From contig NZ_FZOI01000001.1 of the NCBI RefSeq assembly GCF_900188385.1, positions 434,001-498,000 of the forward strand: 64,000 bases of DNA, in the 5' to 3' direction. The translations under genes were made by a program, and so were the position numbers. Shown piece after piece: positions 1-9,426 of the stretch. The notes beneath the pieces were generated by a model that saw nothing but the letters and a program-made list of their open reading frames with translations, had not been told where the DNA came from and did not search any database. The stretch is from Azospirillum sp. RU38E (GTDB lineage: Bacteria; Pseudomonadota; Alphaproteobacteria; Azospirillales; Azospirillaceae). Position 1 is the first letter of the stretch. Each line of letters opens with the position of its first letter.

Positions 1-533
1 AGCGGCAGGCGACATGACTTCTTGCCCCGGCTCCAGCGTCCGGGGCCAAGGCCTGCCAGGGTGGCTTTTCGGAGCGTGGTTTAGCGCTTTTCGCGGTGCG
101 GGGCAAACCCCTCTAGGGGGGATCAGACCCCCTTTTCACTCATATTCGATCAAGGTAGGGGCTTGTTGCGAAACGATCTTAACTAGGTGGGCCAGGAGAG
201 GGGTATTGACGGGGCCTGTCACCGGACATGGGCGGGGCGGGCAGGGGGCCAGGCAAAGACTCCAGCGGCCCCCTGGTTGGAATTGGCTGTTCTGCGCATT
301 CTATCGCCCCTTTACGTGCGATCGTGTGTCTTCCTCTGAAAATGTCCTAAAGCGCCCATTTCCTGGGGGAAATGGTGTGCTTTGGGTGGGTTTTTTGAAA
401 TTATGTCTCTTTTGCCGGGACGCGGTTGACAGGGGGACTGTTTTCACAGAAACGTCACTCCCGTCCGCGCGAAATGCATCCGATGCATGGCAGCTACCAT
501 GCTGGTCGAAGGCGCGATGGAGGGTTTCTATCG
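1..533. other. Non-coding leader region before oppB
   Basis: I see no convincing gene in this stretch; the open frames have no ribosome site and no family character. It ends in a purine-rich site, GGAGGG at about 519, that serves oppB. No peptide-binding protein (oppA) is present, so the binding protein for this transporter is either left of the window or encoded elsewhere. Confidence 0.5.
116..136 (+). terminator. Possible intrinsic terminator of an upstream gene
   Basis: GGGGG at 116-120 pairs with CCCCC at 128-132 and is followed by TTTT. The stem is short, so this is tentative. It would end a transcript entering from left of the window. Confidence 0.35.
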
Positions 534-1457
534 ATGTTGTCTTACGCTGTCCGGCGCCTGCTGGAAGCGATCCCCACATTGCTGGTGATCGTCGCCCTGT
601 CCTTCTTTCTGATGCATTCCGCCCCCGGCGGCCCGTTCGACAGCGAGCGTGTGCTGCCGCCGGAGATCGAGGCGAACCTGAAGGCCGCCTATAATCTGGA
701 TAAGCCGGTCTGGCAGCAATTCACCATATATCTGGGCAAGGCGCTGCAGGGCGATTTCGGCCCGTCCTTCACCTATAAGGATTTCACCGTCTCCGAGCTG
801 ATCTTGACCGGTCTGCCGGTATCGGCCCGGCTGGGCCTGTCGGCGGTGACGCTGGCGGTGCTGATCGGCTGTACGCTGGGTATTCTGGCCGCCATGCGCC
901 AGAACACCAAGACAGACTATTCCATCATGGGCATCGCCATGGTGGGCATCACCATTCCCAATTTCGTCATGGCGCCGCTGCTGACGCTGATTTTCGGCAT
1001 CTATCTGGGCTGGCTGCCGGTGGCGGGGCTGGGCGATGGGTCGTTCCGCAATCTGGTGCTGCCGGTGATCGCGCTGGCCCTGCCGCAGATCGCCATTGTC
1101 AGCCGCCTGACCCGTGGCGGCATGATTGAGGTGCTGCGCTCCAACTTCGTGCGCACGGCCCATGCCAAGGGGCTGCCGGAACATCTGATCATCACCCGCC
1201 ACACGCTGCGCGCGGCCATGCTGCCCGTCGTCTCCTATCTGGGGCCGGCCATTGCCGGTCTGGTGACGGGATCGGTGGTGATCGAGCAGATTTTTGGCCT
1301 GCCGGGTATCGGCCGCTATTTCGTGCAGGGGGCGATCAACCGCGACTACACCCTGGTGATGGGTACCGTCATTACCTATGGCAGCCTGATCGTGCTGATG
1401 AATCTGCTGGTTGATCTGGTTTATGGCCTGATGGACCCGCGTGTCCGCTACGACTGA
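534..1457 (+). CDS. oppB: Peptide ABC transporter permease, OppB/DppB type
   Basis: Integral inner-membrane permease of an oligopeptide/dipeptide importer, 307 aa. The N-terminus (LRRLLEAIPTL-like helix, then FFLMHSAPGGPFD) and the cytoplasmic coupling loop (VRTAHAKGLPE around residue 200) are typical of the OppB branch of the binding-protein-dependent transport family, with about six membrane segments. I place the start at 534 (MLSYAV) because GGAGGG lies about nine bases upstream and the family begins there; an upstream ATG at 426 would add 36 atypical residues. It is the first gene of an operon continuing through oppC, oppD and oppF. The next gene starts 52 bases after its stop. Confidence 0.93.
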   Translation: MLSYAVRRLLEAIPTLLVIVALSFFLMHSAPGGPFDSERVLPPEIEANLKAAYNLDKPVWQQFTIYLGKALQGDFGPSFTYKDFTVSELILTGLPVSARLGLSAVTLAVLIGCTLGILAAMRQNTKTDYSIMGIAMVGITIPNFVMAPLLTLIFGIYLGWLPVAGLGDGSFRNLVLPVIALALPQIAIVSRLTRGGMIEVLRSNFVRTAHAKGLPEHLIITRHTLRAAMLPVVSYLGPAIAGLVTGSVVIEQIFGLPGIGRYFVQGAINRDYTLVMGTVITYGSLIVLMNLLVDLVYGLMDPRVRYD

Positions 1458-1509
1458 TCCGGCGCTTCTATCCTTACTTAATAGTACGTTCCGCCCGAAG
1501 GATACCCCC

Positions 1510-3351
1510 ATGCGGCTTTCCCACCTGCTCCGTACCGGTGCTGCCATCGGCACCCTGTTCCTGCTGACGGCCTGCCAGCCGGCTGAAAAGAAGGCCGAGG
1601 CGCCGGCAGCCCCGGCCAAGGCGACGGCAGCGGATGCGGCAGCGTTTGTGGAGCGGGCAGAGGCTGAACTGGGGGCGGCGCGGGAGAAGCTGAACCGCCA
1701 GTCCTGGGTGATGAACACCTATATCACCCCGGATACGCTGGCCCTGTCGTCGGCCACGGGGGCGGAATATAGCGCGCTGGTCGCCCGCCTGACGGCGGAG
1801 AGCAAGCAGTTTGTCGGGCTGGAACTGGCCCCGGATGTGGCGCGCAAGCTGGCCCTGCTGCGCAATGAAACGGCGCTGCCGTCCCCTGCCGACCCGGCCT
1901 TGAACAAGGAATTGTCGGAGCTGGACGCCAAGCTGGGTGAGCTTTACGCCACCGGCAAGGTCTGCCGTGAGGATGGCAGCGACTGCCTGACGCTGGACGA
2001 GATCGACGATATCTTCCGCACCTCACGCGATGAAAAGGAGCTGAAGCGGCTCTGGACCGGCTGGCACAAGGTGGCCCAGCCGATGCGCCCGATCTATCAG
2101 CGCGAGGCGGAGATCGCCAATATCGGCGCCAAGGAATTGGGAGTGGCGGACGCCGGCACGCTGTGGCGTTCCGGCTATGACATGACCGCCGACCAGTTCG
2201 AGGCGGAGGCCGACCGGCTGTGGGAGCAGGTGAAGCCGCTTTATACCAGCCTGCACTGCTATACCCGCACCAAGCTGGGTGAGAAGTACGGCACCGACGT
2301 GGTGCCGCAGGACAAGCCGATTCCGGCCCATCTGCTGGGCAATATGTGGGCGCAGGAATGGGGCAATGTCTATGATCTGGTGGCGCCCAAGCAGACGGCC
2401 CGCAATGTCGACGTCACGGCCCTGCTGACCAAGGCCAATTACGACCCGATCAAGATGACGAAGTCCGCCGAGGGCTTCTTCACTGGCCTGGGCTTTGAGC
2501 CGATGCCGCAGACCTTCTGGGAACGGTCGATGCTGACGCGTCCGAAGGATCGGGAAGTCGTCTGCCATGCCAGCGCCTGGGATATCGACGACAAGGATGA
2601 TATCCGCATCAAGATGTGTATGCGGGTCAATGGTGACGATTTCCAGACCATCCATCACGAGATGGGCCACAATATCTATCAGCGCGCCTACAAGGCGCAG
2701 TCGACCCTGTTCCGCAATGGCGCCAATGACGGCTTCCACGAAGCCATCGGCGATTTCATCGCGTTGTCGGTGACGCCAGGCTATCTGGTGAAGCTGGGCC
2801 TGCTGGACAAGGAACCCTCCACCGAGGGGGATACCGGCCTGCTGCTGCAACAGGCACTCGACAAGGTGGCCTTCCTGCCCTTTGGCCTGTTGATCGACAA
2901 ATGGCGGTGGGATGTGTTCAACGGCAAGATCAAGCCGGAGGATTACAACAAGGCCTGGTGGGATCTGCGCACCAAATATCAAGGTGTGGCCGCCCCGGTG
3001 GAACGGACCGAAGCCGATTTCGACCCCGGTGCCAAGAACCATGTCGCCACCAGCGTGCCCTATGTGCGTTATTTCCTGGCCCGCATCCTGCAGTTCCAGT
3101 TCCATCAGGCGGCCTGCCAGCAGGCGGGCTATACGGGGCCGCTGCATCGCTGCTCCATCGCCGGCAACGCGGAAGTGGGCAAGCGCTTCAATGCGATGAT
3201 GGAAATGGGCGCTTCCAAGCCCTGGCCGGAAGCGCTGAAGGCCTTCACCGGCAGCGAGCAGATGGATGCCGGCGCCATGCTGGCCTATTTCGCCCCGCTG
3301 AAGGAATGGCTGGACAAGCAGAACGAAGGCAAGAGCTGCGGCTGGCAGTAA
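1510..3351 (+). CDS. M2-family peptidyl-dipeptidase (ACE-like) lipoprotein
   Basis: Zinc metallopeptidase of 613 aa related to angiotensin-converting enzyme, expected to release dipeptides from the C-terminus of peptides. The zinc motif HEMGH is at about residues 383-387, and the third ligand glutamate sits in FHEAIGDF about 24 residues later. The N-terminus is a lipoprotein signal (LFLLTAC followed by QP), so the mature enzyme is probably anchored facing the periplasm. The start at 1510 gives a clean signal peptide; an earlier in-frame ATG at 1441 overlaps oppB. Its place between oppB and oppC suggests that it trims peptides to dipeptides for import by the transporter encoded around it. Family assignment is firm; the coupling to transport is inference. 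Confidence 0.92.
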   Translation: MRLSHLLRTGAAIGTLFLLTACQPAEKKAEAPAAPAKATAADAAAFVERAEAELGAAREKLNRQSWVMNTYITPDTLALSSATGAEYSALVARLTAESKQFVGLELAPDVARKLALLRNETALPSPADPALNKELSELDAKLGELYATGKVCREDGSDCLTLDEIDDIFRTSRDEKELKRLWTGWHKVAQPMRPIYQREAEIANIGAKELGVADAGTLWRSGYDMTADQFEAEADRLWEQVKPLYTSLHCYTRTKLGEKYGTDVVPQDKPIPAHLLGNMWAQEWGNVYDLVAPKQTARNVDVTALLTKANYDPIKMTKSAEGFFTGLGFEPMPQTFWERSMLTRPKDREVVCHASAWDIDDKDDIRIKMCMRVNGDDFQTIHHEMGHNIYQRAYKAQSTLFRNGANDGFHEAIGDFIALSVTPGYLVKLGLLDKEPSTEGDTGLLLQQALDKVAFLPFGLLIDKWRWDVFNGKIKPEDYNKAWWDLRTKYQGVAAPVERTEADFDPGAKNHVATSVPYVRYFLARILQFQFHQAACQQAGYTGPLHRCSIAGNAEVGKRFNAMMEMGASKPWPEALKAFTGSEQMDAGAMLAYFAPLKEWLDKQNEGKSCGWQ

Positions 3352-3438
3352 GGGTTTGAGAAGGAGCGTGGGCCAAAACCAACCAGGATGTTATCCTGGC
3401 CATGTTCCAGGCCCTGAACCCGACAAGGAGGTGATGGG

Positions 3439-3699
3439 ATGCGTACACCACGGATCAAATCCGTTACCACCCTGCCGGGTTTCAAGCTTCGGCTGGAGTG
3501 GGATGTCGGCCAGATATCGGTGGTCGATATCGCCGACATCATCGACCGGTACGAGATTTTTGCCCCGATCCGGGAAAACCCGGCGCGGTTCGATCAGGTG
3601 ACGATCGGGGAATATGGGTATGACCTGCATTGGTCCGATCTGATGGAAATCCCCTGCACGCAGCTTTGGCAGCGTTCGCAGGTCCAGGCCGCGGAATAG
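3439..3699 (+). CDS. DUF2442 domain protein
   Basis: Small 86-aa protein with the usual DUF2442 layout: a short beta segment (SVTTLPGFKLRLEWD), the VVDIADII-IF-PIR-NPARFDQV core, and YGYDLHWSDLMEIP at the end. Members are often encoded beside DUF4160 or toxin-antitoxin-like genes and their biochemical role is not settled. AAGGAGGTG lies 8-16 bases upstream of the ATG, a strong ribosome site. It lies on the same strand between the M2 peptidase and oppC, only 26 bases before oppC, so it is probably co-transcribed with the peptide uptake genes. No DUF4160 partner is visible. Confidence 0.75.
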   Translation: MRTPRIKSVTTLPGFKLRLEWDVGQISVVDIADIIDRYEIFAPIRENPARFDQVTIGEYGYDLHWSDLMEIPCTQLWQRSQVQAAE

Positions 3700-3725
3700 A
3701 GCGCGTAGGGAAAGAGCAGACGACG

Positions 3726-4640
3726 ATGGTTCAAGACATCACCGGCGGTACCAAACGGGCGGCGCTGATCGAGAAAGCCGCCGAGGAGGTGCAGGGCCGC
3801 TCGCTTTGGCAGGACGCCCGGCGCCGCCTGTTCGCCAACAAGATGGCGGTGGCCAGCATGATCGTGCTGGGCATCATCGCGCTGATGGCGATCTTCGCCG
3901 ACGTGCTGAGCCCGCACGCCTATGACGAGGTCTATTGGGATTATATCGGGGTCGGACCGATGCTGGAAAACAGCCATTGGTTCGGTACAGATGCCAATGG
4001 GCGCGACCTGTTCATCCGCACGCTCTATGGTGCCCGCGTCTCCTTGATGGTGGGCATCGTCACCACCATGGTGGCGCTGGTGATCGGGGTGGCCTATGGC
4101 TCCATCGCCGGCTATTTCGGCGGGCGTATCGATACGGTCATGATGCGCATCGTCGACGTGCTTTATTCCATGCCGCTGATGTTCTTCATCATCATCCTGG
4201 TGGTGGTGTTCGGGCGTCACATTGTGCTGGTGTTCATTGCCATTGGCTGCGTGGAATGGCTGACCATGGCGCGTATCGTGCGCGGCCAGACCATGTCGGT
4301 GAAGCGCAAGGAATTCATCGAGGCGGCGCGGGCATCGGGCGTGTCCACCCCCAACATCATCCGCCGCCACATCATCCCCAATGTCATCGGGCCGGTGATC
4401 GTGTTCGTGACCTTGATGGTGCCGGTGGTGATCCTGGTGGAAAGCTTCCTGTCCTTCCTGGGCTTGGGCGTGCAGGAGCCGATGACCAGTTGGGGTGTGC
4501 TGATCTCCGAAGGGGCGGCACAGATGGAAAATGCCCCGCATATGCTGATCTTCCCGGCCGTCTTCCTGGCGGTGACGCTGTTCTGCTTCAATTTCATCGG
4601 TGACGGTCTGCGCGATGCGCTGGACCCGAAGGATCGCTAA
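3726..4640 (+). CDS. oppC: Peptide ABC transporter permease, OppC/DppC type
   Basis: Second transmembrane subunit of the importer, 304 aa. The soluble N-terminal region ends in SLWQDARRRLFANK, the usual lead into the first OppC helix, and FGTDANGRDLFIRTLYGARVS is the characteristic OppC segment after it. The coupling loop EFIEAARASGVST contacts the ATPases. I chose the ATG at 3726 (MVQDITGG); an in-frame start at 3630 lies inside the DUF2442 gene. The stop is 12 bases before oppD. Confidence 0.93.
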   Translation: MVQDITGGTKRAALIEKAAEEVQGRSLWQDARRRLFANKMAVASMIVLGIIALMAIFADVLSPHAYDEVYWDYIGVGPMLENSHWFGTDANGRDLFIRTLYGARVSLMVGIVTTMVALVIGVAYGSIAGYFGGRIDTVMMRIVDVLYSMPLMFFIIILVVVFGRHIVLVFIAIGCVEWLTMARIVRGQTMSVKRKEFIEAARASGVSTPNIIRRHIIPNVIGPVIVFVTLMVPVVILVESFLSFLGLGVQEPMTSWGVLISEGAAQMENAPHMLIFPAVFLAVTLFCFNFIGDGLRDALDPKDR

Positions 4641-4652
4641 GGGGCGCCGGAT

Positions 4653-5681
4653 ATGACCGCAGTATTGGAAGTCCGCGACCTGAAGGTCCGTTTCGCCACG
4701 CCCGATGGCGAGGTCTCCGCCGTCAATGGCGTCTCCTTCGATGTGAATGAGGGGGAATGCGTCGGCATTGTCGGTGAAAGCGGCTCGGGCAAGAGCCAGC
4801 TTTTCATGTCCGTCATGGGGCTGCTGGCCAAGAATGGCCGCACGCTCGGTTCCGCCAAATATCGCGGGACCGAGCTGGTCGGGATGCCGGTGAAGGATCT
4901 CAACAAGATTCGGGGCGACAAGATCGCCATGATCTTCCAGGACAGCATGACCGGCCTGACCCCGCATCTGCGCATCGGCAAGCAGATGACCGAAGTGCTG
5001 GTGCAGCACAAGGGCATGGGCGAGGCGGCCGCCGTGAAGCGGGCGCTGGAGATGCTGAACCTGGTCCGCATCCCGGAGGCGGCGCGCCGGCTGGCGCAGT
5101 ACCCGCATGAACTGTCCGGCGGGATGCGCCAGCGCATCATGATCGCCATGGCGCTGCTGTGCGAACCGGAACTGCTGATCGCGGATGAGCCGACAACGGC
5201 GCTGGACGTGACGGTGCAGGCCCAGATTCTGGACCTGATGGCCGATCTGAAGCGCGTCACCAAGGCCGCCATCGTGCTGATTACCCATGATCTGGGCACG
5301 GTGGCCGGCCTGTGTGACAAGGTGCAGGTGATGTATGGCGGCCGGTTCATGGAAACCGGCAGCGTGCAGGAAATTTTCTATCAGCCCGCCCATCCTTACA
5401 CGGCGGGCCTGCTGGCCTCCATGCCGCGCCTGACGGAGGGGCGGCGGGAAAAGCTCTATGCCATTCCCGGCCAGCCGCCCAATCTGCAACGGCTGCCCAA
5501 GGCCTGCCCGTTCCAGGAACGCTGTGACTATGTGCATGAACGCTGCGTGGATGAATTGCCGCTGCTGCGCGATGTGACGCCGGGCCATGCCAAGGCCTGC
5601 CATCTGCTGAGCCTCGCCAACCCCGTCAGCGACCCCAAGGCCCCTTCGCTGAAGGTTGCCACTGAAGCCCGGAGCGCCTGA
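4653..5681 (+). CDS. oppD: Peptide ABC transporter ATPase, OppD/DppD type
   Basis: ATP-hydrolysing subunit of 342 aa. Walker A reads GESGSGKSQ (about residue 42), the signature is LSGGMRQR, and Walker B is LLIADEPTTALD. The C-terminal region carries the cysteine cluster CPFQERCDY...C and the HPYTAGLL segment found in OppD/OppF ATPases, where it is known to bind an iron-sulfur cluster in some members. It pairs with the next gene to form the ATPase dimer. Stop and the next start are almost contiguous, which indicates translational coupling. Confidence 0.93.
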   Translation: MTAVLEVRDLKVRFATPDGEVSAVNGVSFDVNEGECVGIVGESGSGKSQLFMSVMGLLAKNGRTLGSAKYRGTELVGMPVKDLNKIRGDKIAMIFQDSMTGLTPHLRIGKQMTEVLVQHKGMGEAAAVKRALEMLNLVRIPEAARRLAQYPHELSGGMRQRIMIAMALLCEPELLIADEPTTALDVTVQAQILDLMADLKRVTKAAIVLITHDLGTVAGLCDKVQVMYGGRFMETGSVQEIFYQPAHPYTAGLLASMPRLTEGRREKLYAIPGQPPNLQRLPKACPFQERCDYVHERCVDELPLLRDVTPGHAKACHLLSLANPVSDPKAPSLKVATEARSA

Positions 5682-5682
5682 T

Positions 5683-6702
<1,020 letters not shown>

Positions 6703-6730
6703 GGGGGCGGGGCACGTCGCTTTCTTTCCC

Positions 6731-6758
6731 CGTCACCCCGGCCTGCGCCGGGGTGACG
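6731..6758. repeat. Short GTCACCCCGGC palindromic repeat
   Basis: CGTCACCCCGG and CCGGGGTGACG form an 11-bp perfect hairpin around a CCTGCG centre. The same core occurs as a larger inverted repeat at 22808-22892. Elements of this kind are scattered between genes in many alphaproteobacteria. Here it sits between the convergent oppF and tmRNA ends and may serve as a transcription stop. Confidence 0.6.
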
Positions 6759-6840
6759 GTTGAGAGTGCTGAAAGCCGTGAGCGCAACGACAAAACACGC
6801 CACCCTGTCGCCCAAGGTCGCGCGCCAAAACCCAACAATG

Positions 6841-6882
6841 TCCTAAAATAAGGTGGGGGGATTCTGTTGCCCAGCTCCCCCC
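6841..6882 (-). terminator. Intrinsic terminator of the tmRNA gene
   Basis: On the minus strand GGGGGG (6882-6877) pairs with CCCCCC (6860-6855) and is followed by ACCTTATTTTAGG. It lies directly after the coding piece of the tmRNA. Confidence 0.6.
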
Positions 6883-6883
6883 G

Positions 6884-7185
6884 GGCTGCGAACTAAGCTA
6901 ACTGACTAACGCCCTTTAGGGGGAATTAGGCAGCCATGCGAAGGTCAGACGCCGAGTTATCGTTGGCATCTATAAGGTTTGACCCGATAACGGCGGTATC
7001 ATGCCGGGAGAAGACTATGCCTTTATTACGCGCGTCGATCCTAGTTCGCCCCCATGAACCCGCCGGCAGCCACGATAACCGCATGACCGGAGGGAGAATG
7101 GTGGAGGCGCCGGGTACCGCCCCCGGGTCCGCAACGTCTATTCCACACCGCGTTTATCCCCATAGTCGGGCGAACCCGACAGTCC
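6884..7185 (-). ncRNA. ssrA: Circularly permuted (two-piece) tmRNA
   Basis: Trans-translation RNA in the permuted order known from alphaproteobacteria: acceptor piece first, coding piece second. On the minus strand the acceptor piece ends CGCCTCC-A-CCA with the CCA at 7101-7099; its T-arm is CCGGG (7126-7122), loop GGCGGTA, CCCGG (7114-7110). After a 45-base linker the coding piece begins GGGGGCG (7053-7047), which pairs over all seven positions with CGCCTCC (one G-U). A resume codon GCC at 6967 opens the tag frame, encoding ANDNSASDLRMAA and a TAA stop at 6928-6926. The linker is presumably cut out so the two pieces remain paired. Ends of the mature pieces are estimates. The non-canonical T-loop deserves checking but fits what I recall of this class. 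Confidence 0.93.
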
Positions 7186-7193
7186 CTATATAG
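7186..7193 (-). promoter_or_regulatory. Possible -10 element for tmRNA
   Basis: The minus strand reads CCTATATAGG just upstream of the acceptor piece and 40 bases downstream of thyA. It could be the -10 box of the tmRNA promoter; no clear -35 element is visible. Confidence 0.35.
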
Positions 7194-7232
7194 GCGCTCC
7201 CTTCCGCGAATGGAAGGGGGGATATTTCGGGA

Positions 7233-8129
7233 TCACACCGCCACATCCGCCTTGATGGGCGGGTGCGGATCATAGCCCTCCAGCACGAAATCCTCGATCC
7301 GATAGCCATCGATGCTGTCCGGTTTGCGGGCCAGCGACAGGCGGGGGAAGGGGCGGGGGGCACGGCTGAGCTGTTCGCGCGCCTGATCCAGATGGTTCAG
7401 GTAGAGATGCACATCCCCGCCCATCCAGACGAACTCACCCGGCGTCAGCCCCGCCTGCTGGGCCAGCATCAATTGCAGGGCCACAGCCCCGGTGAAATTG
7501 AAGGGCGCACCCAGCAGCAGATCACAGGAACGCTGGAACATCAGGCTGTTCAGCTTGCCGTCCGTCGTCACATGATACTGATAGACCATGTGGCAGGGCG
7601 GCAGGGCCATGTCCGGCACATCCGGCACGTTCCAGGCGTGGAACAGCAGGCGTCGGCTGGCGGGCGTGTGCTTCAGTCCGTGGATCAGGGCGGCAATCTG
7701 GTCATGTTCGCGCCCATCCGGCCCCAGCCAGCGCCGCCATTGCTTGCCATAGACGGGGCCGAGTTCGCCCCAGCGGGTCGCGAAAGCGTCATCTTCGACA
7801 ATGCGGCGTTCGAAATCGGCCTGGGCGATGTCCTCCCCCGTGGCGCGGCGATAGGCTGCCAGCGGCCAATCGGTCCAGATCGTCACCTTGTCCTTCAGCA
7901 GCGGTTGGATATTGGTGCCGCCGGTCAGGAACCACAGCATCTCCTTCACCGCCATCTTCCAATAGACCCGCTTGGTGGTCAGGATGGGGGTGGTGCCGTC
8001 CGACAGGTCAAACCGGATCATGGCCCCGAAGCTGGACAGGGTGCCGACACCGGTACGGTCCACCCGGCGGTCGCCCTTTTCCAGAATATGGGCCATCAGG
8101 TCGAGATACTGATATTCAGGATGGCGCAT
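7233..8129 (-). CDS. thyA: Thymidylate synthase
   Basis: Folate-dependent methylation of dUMP to dTMP in the cytoplasm. The 298-aa protein has the ThyA landmarks: DRTGVGTLSSFG near the N-terminus, WFLTGGTNI, the catalytic cysteine in LPPCHMVYQY (about residue 179), FQRSCDLLLGAPFN, and the nucleotide-binding DVHLYLNH. It is about 30 residues longer than the shortest bacterial forms, mainly through an insert around residues 90-120, which many proteobacterial ThyA proteins share. It is divergent from folA, the enzyme that recycles its folate product, with 81 bases between the two starts. Confidence 0.96.
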   Translation of the reverse strand: MRHPEYQYLDLMAHILEKGDRRVDRTGVGTLSSFGAMIRFDLSDGTTPILTTKRVYWKMAVKEMLWFLTGGTNIQPLLKDKVTIWTDWPLAAYRRATGEDIAQADFERRIVEDDAFATRWGELGPVYGKQWRRWLGPDGREHDQIAALIHGLKHTPASRRLLFHAWNVPDVPDMALPPCHMVYQYHVTTDGKLNSLMFQRSCDLLLGAPFNFTGAVALQLMLAQQAGLTPGEFVWMGGDVHLYLNHLDQAREQLSRAPRPFPRLSLARKPDSIDGYRIEDFVLEGYDPHPPIKADVAV

Positions 8130-8210
8130 CGATGATCGGTTCCGGCTGGTGGGCTGGGGCTGCTTGGGGTATCGCTAATCGCACAATACCGTGCTGTTGG
8201 AGAAGCTGTC

Positions 8211-8729
8211 TTGTTGATTACCGTGATTGCTGCCGTCGCCCGCAATGGGGTTATCGGCCATCAGGGCCGGATGCCCTGGAAGCTGCCCAGCGACCTGCGC
8301 TTCTTCAAACAGGTCACCATGGGCAAGCCGATGATCATGGGCCGCAAGACCTGGGACAGTTTCGGGGGCAAGCCGCTGCCCGGCCGCCCGCATATCGTGC
8401 TGACCAAGGATCAGGCGTTCCAGGCCGACGGTGCCATTGTTGCCCATGATATGGACAGCGCCGTTGCCGCCGCCAGGAAGCTGGCCGAGGAGGCTGGCGG
8501 GCAGGAGATCATGGTGATCGGCGGGGCGCAGATTTACGCCGCCTTCCTGCCCATCGCCGACCGGGTTTACCTGACCGAGATCGCCGCCACGCCGGAAGGC
8601 GACACGTTCTTCCCGGAATTCGACCGCACCGGCTATCTGGGCGAGGAACTGGGCACCCAGAACCCGGAGGAGGGCCGCCCGGCCTTCCGCGTCATGCGCT
8701 TTCACAAGATGCGCAAACGCAATGGCTGA
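8211..8729 (+). CDS. folA: Dihydrofolate reductase
   Basis: NADPH-dependent reduction of dihydrofolate, 172 aa. It has the DHFR motifs IAAVARNGVIG, MPWKLPSDLRFFK, MGRKTWDSFGGKPLPGR and the glycine pair in VIGGAQIYAAFLP. The start appears to be TTG at 8211, because GGAGAA lies six bases before it and no ATG precedes the conserved ITVIAAVARN strand; a second TTG at 8214 and GTG at 8223 are alternatives. The 3' end overlaps the next gene by eight bases (ATGGCTGA). Confidence 0.95.
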   Translation: MLITVIAAVARNGVIGHQGRMPWKLPSDLRFFKQVTMGKPMIMGRKTWDSFGGKPLPGRPHIVLTKDQAFQADGAIVAHDMDSAVAAARKLAEEAGGQEIMVIGGAQIYAAFLPIADRVYLTEIAATPEGDTFFPEFDRTGYLGEELGTQNPEEGRPAFRVMRFHKMRKRNG

Positions 8730-9381
8730 GCTGCTGCCCTGGCAACGGCTGACAATGGAGAGCGGCCTGCTGCTGGCGGCCGCTTCCAGCATCCGGCTGG
8801 ATGCAGCCGAACTGCACCGCCAGACCATGGCCGCCATCGCCGCCACCCCGCCGGAGGCCCGCAACCGCTATGGCAGCGAGGATGGCGACTGGACGGCCAT
8901 CACCCTGGTGGCGAAAGCCGGTGCCTATGGCAGCGACGCCCCCCTTCAACGCAGCCCGGCGCTGGATCATCTGCCCCTGCTGGAAACGGCCGTGTTGTCT
9001 TTGCCGGGGTTGCAGGTGGAGGGCAGCCATATCATCCGCCAGCCGGCGGGTGGTTTCCTGCGCTGGCATTATGATCAACAGGCCCTGCACCTGCCCTTGG
9101 CCCGGCTGCTGCTGGCGGTGCAGGTGCCCGATGAGGCCTTCACCTGGATCGGGCATGAGAAGCTGGCCTTTCCCGCCGGCACATTATGGACGGGGGATTT
9201 CTCCCAGCCCCATCAAGTCGAAAACCCATCCAATCAGGATCGGCTGGTCATTGCGGTGGATGTCACTGTCAATGATATGGTGCGTTCATTATTCCCGCCC
9301 GCACTCTATGCAGATGCCGCTGGGCGGCAATACCGGGCGCAGGAAGGTATCAATGCCCTGTTGACGGCCCGAAGCGGCTAG
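8722..9381 (+). CDS. Aspartyl/asparaginyl hydroxylase-like 2OG-Fe(II) dioxygenase
   Basis: Protein of 219 aa with a cupin-type iron site: HYD at about residues 115-117 (HxD), a distal histidine in QPHQVEN about 50 residues later, and an arginine in DRLVIAVDV that would bind 2-oxoglutarate. The arrangement resembles the aspartyl/asparaginyl beta-hydroxylase family (PF05118), though the overall resemblance is weak to my eye. The start overlaps the folA stop, so the two are translationally coupled. The substrate is unknown. The following gene also carries a possible metal motif that resembles the EF-P hydroxylase EpmC, so both may belong to a small hydroxylation unit; that is speculation. Confidence 0.6.
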   Translation: MAELLPWQRLTMESGLLLAAASSIRLDAAELHRQTMAAIAATPPEARNRYGSEDGDWTAITLVAKAGAYGSDAPLQRSPALDHLPLLETAVLSLPGLQVEGSHIIRQPAGGFLRWHYDQQALHLPLARLLLAVQVPDEAFTWIGHEKLAFPAGTLWTGDFSQPHQVENPSNQDRLVIAVDVTVNDMVRSLFPPALYADAAGRQYRAQEGINALLTARSG

Positions 9382-9426
9382 AATAGCGCCCAATACTGTT
9401 CCCTTGCCGCTGAAGCCTTTGTCATC

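Noticed and set aside
6731-6758. CRISPR-like repeat
   Set aside because: This repeat and the one at 22808 are isolated palindromes without regular spacing or cas genes; no CRISPR array was seen anywhere in the window.
6936-7193. Plus-strand ORF containing MVEAPGTAPGS
   Set aside because: It is exactly antisense to the two-piece tmRNA, including the acceptor helix and T-arm, and has no convincing coding features.
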